DNA of 16,911 nucleotides, taken from Deltaproteobacteria bacterium. GTDB lineage: Bacteria; Desulfobacterota; SM23-61. Of this stretch, positions 14,338 through 16,911 are shown one piece after another. Both the position numbers and the translations under genes were made by a program. The notes beneath the pieces were generated by a model. That model saw only the letters and a program-made list of their open reading frames with translations, was not told the origin of the DNA and made no database searches. Within the stretch, counting starts at the first letter, position 1. Each line of letters starts with the position of its first letter. The stretch is taken from positions 1 to 16,911 of the forward strand of contig JAPLIW010000376.1 in assembly GCA_026388915.1 (NCBI GenBank). The letters are read 5' to 3'.

Positions 14338-15312
14338 ATGGAATTATCAAAAGATGTCTTGAAGATCGATGCGGGGAAGGTGGCCGACAAACTCGCTGGA
14401 TTCATCCGCGACAAGGTGAGGAATTACTTCAAGCGGAAAGGGGCTGTGATCGGGCTCAGCGGCGGTATTGACTCTGCCGTTGCGGGAGCCCTCTGTGTGA
14501 AGGCCCTCGGGAAGGAACGCGTCCACGGACTCATCCTGCCCGAACGTGACTCCAACCCCGTGAGCCGCGAGTATGGCATCCTTTCAGCGAAATCACTCGG
14601 CATCACCTGGGAAGAGATCGACCTCACGCCGATCCTCGAGGTGTTCGGCGTCTATTCCCGGCGTGACGCGATCGTGAGAAAATATTTCCCAGATTTGAAA
14701 AGGGACTACCAGTTCCGGATCACGTTGCCCCAGGATATGCTCGACCGCGATCGCATCAACGTTTATCACCTGGAGGTGAAAGACGGGGACGGTTCCGTGA
14801 AATCAGCGCGTCTTTCCCGCGACGACTATCTTGGCATGATCGCCGCGAATGATATCAAGCAGCGGACAAGGATGATTCAGTTCTACTATGCCGCAGAAAA
14901 GCGGTACTCCATCGTCTGCGGGACGACGAACCTCCCCGAAACACTCCAGGGTTTCTTCGTGAAGTACGGCGACGGCGGAGTCGATATCGAACCTTTAGTC
15001 CCCCTTTACAAGGACCAGGTGTTTCAGCTCGCCCGTCACCTCGGCGTGCCTAAGGAGATCATTGACCGGACGCCGAGCCCCGACACGTACAGCTACGTGG
15101 TGAGCGATCAGGAATTCTATTTCTGCATACCCTACGACATGATTGACCTCATCCTTTACGCCATGGAGCACAATTTGCCTAAGGAGGAAGCAGCGCAGTC
15201 GCTGGGGATTACGATGGAACAACTCAATCGCGCCTGGCGGGATATCGAGAGGAAGCGGGAAGCGACAGAGCCATTAAGGAACCTGCCTCCCACGCCGCCT
15301 ATGCAGTTCTGA
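14338..15312 (+). CDS. nadE: NAD(+) synthase, NH3-dependent, long atypical form
   Basis: Converts nicotinic acid adenine dinucleotide to NAD using ATP and ammonia. The 324-residue protein has the PP-loop SGGIDSAV (41-48), the segment NDIKQRTRMIQFYYAAEKRYSIVCGTTN (171-198), and LQGFFVKYGDGGVDIEPLVPLYKDQVFQLARHLGVP (203-238), the family hallmarks. No glutaminase domain is present. It is about 50 residues longer than the usual 245-275, with additional sequence around 110-165 (KYFPDLKRDYQFRITLPQDMLDRDR...). The C-terminal YFCIPYDMIDLILYAMEH segment is not one I know from ordinary housekeeping NadE. ATG 14338 is chosen for its AAGGAAG ribosome-binding site; an in-frame ATG at 14287 has none. GC and codon choice are visibly lower or different from the dnaG/rpoD region, which hints at transfer. 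Confidence 0.88.
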   Translation: MELSKDVLKIDAGKVADKLAGFIRDKVRNYFKRKGAVIGLSGGIDSAVAGALCVKALGKERVHGLILPERDSNPVSREYGILSAKSLGITWEEIDLTPILEVFGVYSRRDAIVRKYFPDLKRDYQFRITLPQDMLDRDRINVYHLEVKDGDGSVKSARLSRDDYLGMIAANDIKQRTRMIQFYYAAEKRYSIVCGTTNLPETLQGFFVKYGDGGVDIEPLVPLYKDQVFQLARHLGVPKEIIDRTPSPDTYSYVVSDQEFYFCIPYDMIDLILYAMEHNLPKEEAAQSLGITMEQLNRAWRDIERKREATEPLRNLPPTPPMQF

Positions 15313-15770
15313 TAAGCTAGGAAAAGATAGAGGCTTTGAGATGAGGCAATGACGACGGCAATTTTCCCCTTGACTACCCATGAGGTTTAGGACAGGCTCG
15401 ATTATCTTTCATCAAACTCTGCTCTCCGGCCCTTGTGCCTTCTTCCTAACCCTTTTCGCCCATTCCCCTTAGCCTCACGCCTTGTATCTTTGATGCTTCA
15501 CCCCGAACCTTGCGTCCTGAGTCTTATCCCTTTTGCTCTATTCTTTTCCCTTGTCCCTATCGTTTCCCTCAAGGCTCGAACTCCAAACTAAATTGCTCCG
15601 AACTGTTTTCCCCTCCCCTACACCAGACAACCTACACCCGACACCCTGTATGATCCCCCCCTGCACCCTGCGCGCCGCACCCTGCGCCCTTCTTTGCCTA
15701 GATTCCCACCCTGGATGGTGGTATGATGCATCACTGGCTAGAAATGGATTTTTCCCAAGGAGGAAGAGGC
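15313..15770. repeat. Gap of about 460 bases with a pyrimidine-rich tract of short words
   Basis: No credible gene. From about 15421 to 15720 the plus strand is roughly 70 % C+T by hand count, 78 % in the first 60 bases. It is made of similar short words (CCCTTGT, CCTTGTGCC, ACACCCGACACCCTG, CACCCTGCGC, CACCCTGCGCCC). An open frame crosses it but looks like a composition effect. The last 14 bases carry the AAGGAGG ribosome-binding site (15757-15763) of the aldolase gene. Confidence 0.65.
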
Positions 15771-16562
15771 ATGGAATTAAAAGTGAACAAAGTGAAAAAG
15801 TCTCTCAAGGCCGGGCAGGCCTGCATCGGCAGCATGGTCTCCAGCTTCCGGACTCCCCAGATCGCCCAGATCTTTGCCGTCCAGGGCTGGGACTATTTGA
15901 TCATGGATACGGAGCACAGCTTCTTCGATTACTCGGGACTGGCCGACATCTTTACCGTGGCCCGCACCGAGGAAATCGTCCCCCTGGTCCGCGTAACCGT
16001 GGCCACCTATCCCTACCTGGCCCGGTCCCTGGACGTGGGAGCCCTGGGGGTCATCTGCCCCCATGTGGACACTCCGGAGGAAGTTCGCCATATCATCGAC
16101 AGCTGCTATTACGCTCCCATGGGACAGCGGGGACTCTCCATGAGCAACATGCACCTTGCCCATCGCCGCACGACTCAGAAAGAATATGTGGAATGGGCCA
16201 ATGCCAACACCCTGGTAGTGATTCAACCGGAGACCCAGAAGGCCCTCGACAACATCGAGAAACTCGTTTCCCTACCCGGCGTTGACGCCGTGATGATCGG
16301 CCCTCACGATTTGTCTCTCTCTTTGGGGATCGTGGGCCAGCTGAAACACCCCAAGATGGTCGAAGCTTATGAAAAGGTGATCGCCGCCTGCAATAAGCAC
16401 GGGGTGGCCCCGGGAATCCATCTGACCGAGGCTGACCAGGCAAAAGAATGGCTGGCCAAGGGGATGCGCCTCTTTACTTTCCAGAATGACATTCGCATGC
16501 TCATGGACGCAGGGAAAGCGAACACGACGCAGTTGAGGGAGTTTATCGGCAAGAAAGGATAA
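15771..16562 (+). CDS. HpcH/HpaI family aldolase
   Basis: Class II metal-dependent pyruvate aldolase (2-keto-3-deoxy-sugar acid or 4-hydroxy-2-oxoheptanedioate type); the true substrate cannot be read from the sequence. The 263-residue protein has the family residues at positions 4-5 off those of E. coli HpcH: His49 (MDTEHS, general base), Arg74 (LVRV), Gln152 and metal-binding Glu154 (VIQPET), and metal-binding Asp180 (IGPHDLSLSLG). The common QIE motif is QPE here. A near-consensus AAGGAGG seven bases upstream fixes ATG 15771 and rules out the longer frame from 15723. It converges on the DUF1638 gene with a palindrome between. Confidence 0.93.
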   Translation: MELKVNKVKKSLKAGQACIGSMVSSFRTPQIAQIFAVQGWDYLIMDTEHSFFDYSGLADIFTVARTEEIVPLVRVTVATYPYLARSLDVGALGVICPHVDTPEEVRHIIDSCYYAPMGQRGLSMSNMHLAHRRTTQKEYVEWANANTLVVIQPETQKALDNIEKLVSLPGVDAVMIGPHDLSLSLGIVGQLKHPKMVEAYEKVIAACNKHGVAPGIHLTEADQAKEWLAKGMRLFTFQNDIRMLMDAGKANTTQLREFIGKKG

Positions 16563-16584
16563 GGGACTCTATTGAGGTAGGATT

Positions 16585-16612
16585 GTAGGGGCGGTTCGCG
16601 AACCGCCCCTAC
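16585..16612. repeat. Perfect 28-base palindrome between convergent genes
   Basis: GTAGGGGCGGTTCG (16585-16598) is followed directly by its exact complement CGAACCGCCCCTAC (16599-16612), so the hairpin has no unpaired centre in duplex form. It shares the GTA-GGGGCG...CGCCCC-TAC frame with the hairpin at 2195-2225, which differs in the central bases. Its right end contains the stop codon of the minus-strand gene. Confidence 0.9.
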
Positions 16613-16911
16613 TCCAAGAACATCTCCTGCTTGGCTTCTTCTCCGGGTTTCAACACCACAAAATCCCTGTCCCAAGGACCCTGGATGATCTTTCGAAAAA
16701 ATCCCAGAGACCCCTTGATCTCCTCATATTTCAAATTTAAAAACCGGGCATTCTCCCAGGCGTGCCTCCGATGGGTCTCTTCCATGCCGAGCTCCGACTC
16801 AACGAGAGCGATGCGGGTGTAATTCTTCAGCTCTTCCCGGATCACCCACTCCGCCGTTTCTTTGCCGTAGCGCTGGCAGTACTCTTCAAAAATTCCCAAA
16901 GGAGATTTCTT
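16609..16911 (-). CDS. DUF1638 family protein, C-terminal part (5' end outside window)
   Basis: The frame is open to the right edge, and about 100 C-terminal residues are present. The pattern PLGIFEEYCQRYGKETAEWV, then NYTRIALVESELG, then GSLGFFRKIIQGPWDRDFVVLKPGEE resembles the C-terminal half of DUF1638 proteins, a family of unknown function seen in anaerobic bacteria and methanogens. Assignment is from memory of the family pattern. TTG at 16899 could be read as a start, but the homologous region continues upstream, so the gene is treated as truncated by the window. The stop codon (CTA on the plus strand, 16609-16611) lies inside the palindrome. Confidence 0.72.
   Translation of the reverse strand, partial: KKSPLGIFEEYCQRYGKETAEWVIREELKNYTRIALVESELGMEETHRRHAWENARFLNLKYEEIKGSLGFFRKIIQGPWDRDFVVLKPGEEAKQEMFLE

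Noticed and set aside
15723..15770. Earlier ATG start for the aldolase
   Set aside because: The AAGGAGG site at 15757-15763 serves ATG 15771, and the extra residues do not resemble the family N-terminus.

Overview
The window reads as a stretch of chromosome from a GC-rich (roughly 60 %), Gram-negative-like bacterium. The gene order rpsU - yqeY - mutS2 - dnaG - rpoD, the zinc-ribbon/RNase H pair next to the RNase P RNA, the HpcH/HpaI aldolase and the DUF1638 gene suggest a deltaproteobacterial / Desulfobacterota-type lineage. This is an inference from layout and protein style; no database search was possible. Most of the window is core housekeeping. There is no CRISPR array, no transposase and no phage gene.

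Left part (1-3817, all +): the 3' part of a phosphomannomutase/phosphoglucomutase, a mannose-1-phosphate guanylyltransferase (together mannose-6-P to GDP-mannose), then hisA and hisF, one base apart. HisF carries an extra segment of about 25 residues just after its catalytic Asp130. Next comes an AT-rich spacer (3818-4087) with a good sigma-70-type promoter followed by an intrinsic-terminator-like hairpin, so rpsU has a leader that could be attenuated or that makes a short RNA.

Centre (4088-11006, all +): the macromolecular-synthesis cluster rpsU, yqeY, mutS2, dnaG, rpoD, covering translation, ribosome or recombination quality control, priming of replication and the main sigma factor. The MutS2 appears to lack the usual KOW segment and has a degenerate LDLRG motif in its SMR domain. 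A 288-base gap before mutS2 is unexplained.

Right-centre (11007-13269): an imperfect inverted repeat, a tRNA with anticodon CAT behind a clear promoter, a near-perfect terminator, a coiled-coil zinc-ribbon gene overlapping a ribonuclease HI family gene (with an unusual N-terminal helical extension), a block of TTGCTATGAGCT repeats, and RNase P RNA (rnpB).

Right part (13270-16911): a gamma-carbonic-anhydrase-like hexapeptide protein, a long AT-richer gap, an NH3-dependent NAD synthetase of an unusual long type with different base composition, a 450-base gap dominated by a pyrimidine-rich tract, an HpcH/HpaI aldolase, a perfect 28-bp palindrome, and the 3' part of a convergent DUF1638 gene cut by the window edge.

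The most unusual property of the window as a whole is that many intergenic gaps carry a different family of short-word inverted repeats. No wholly new multi-gene system stands out. The best leads are the repeat families, the rpsU leader, the altered MutS2, the HisF insertion, the RNase H fusion and the atypical NadE.
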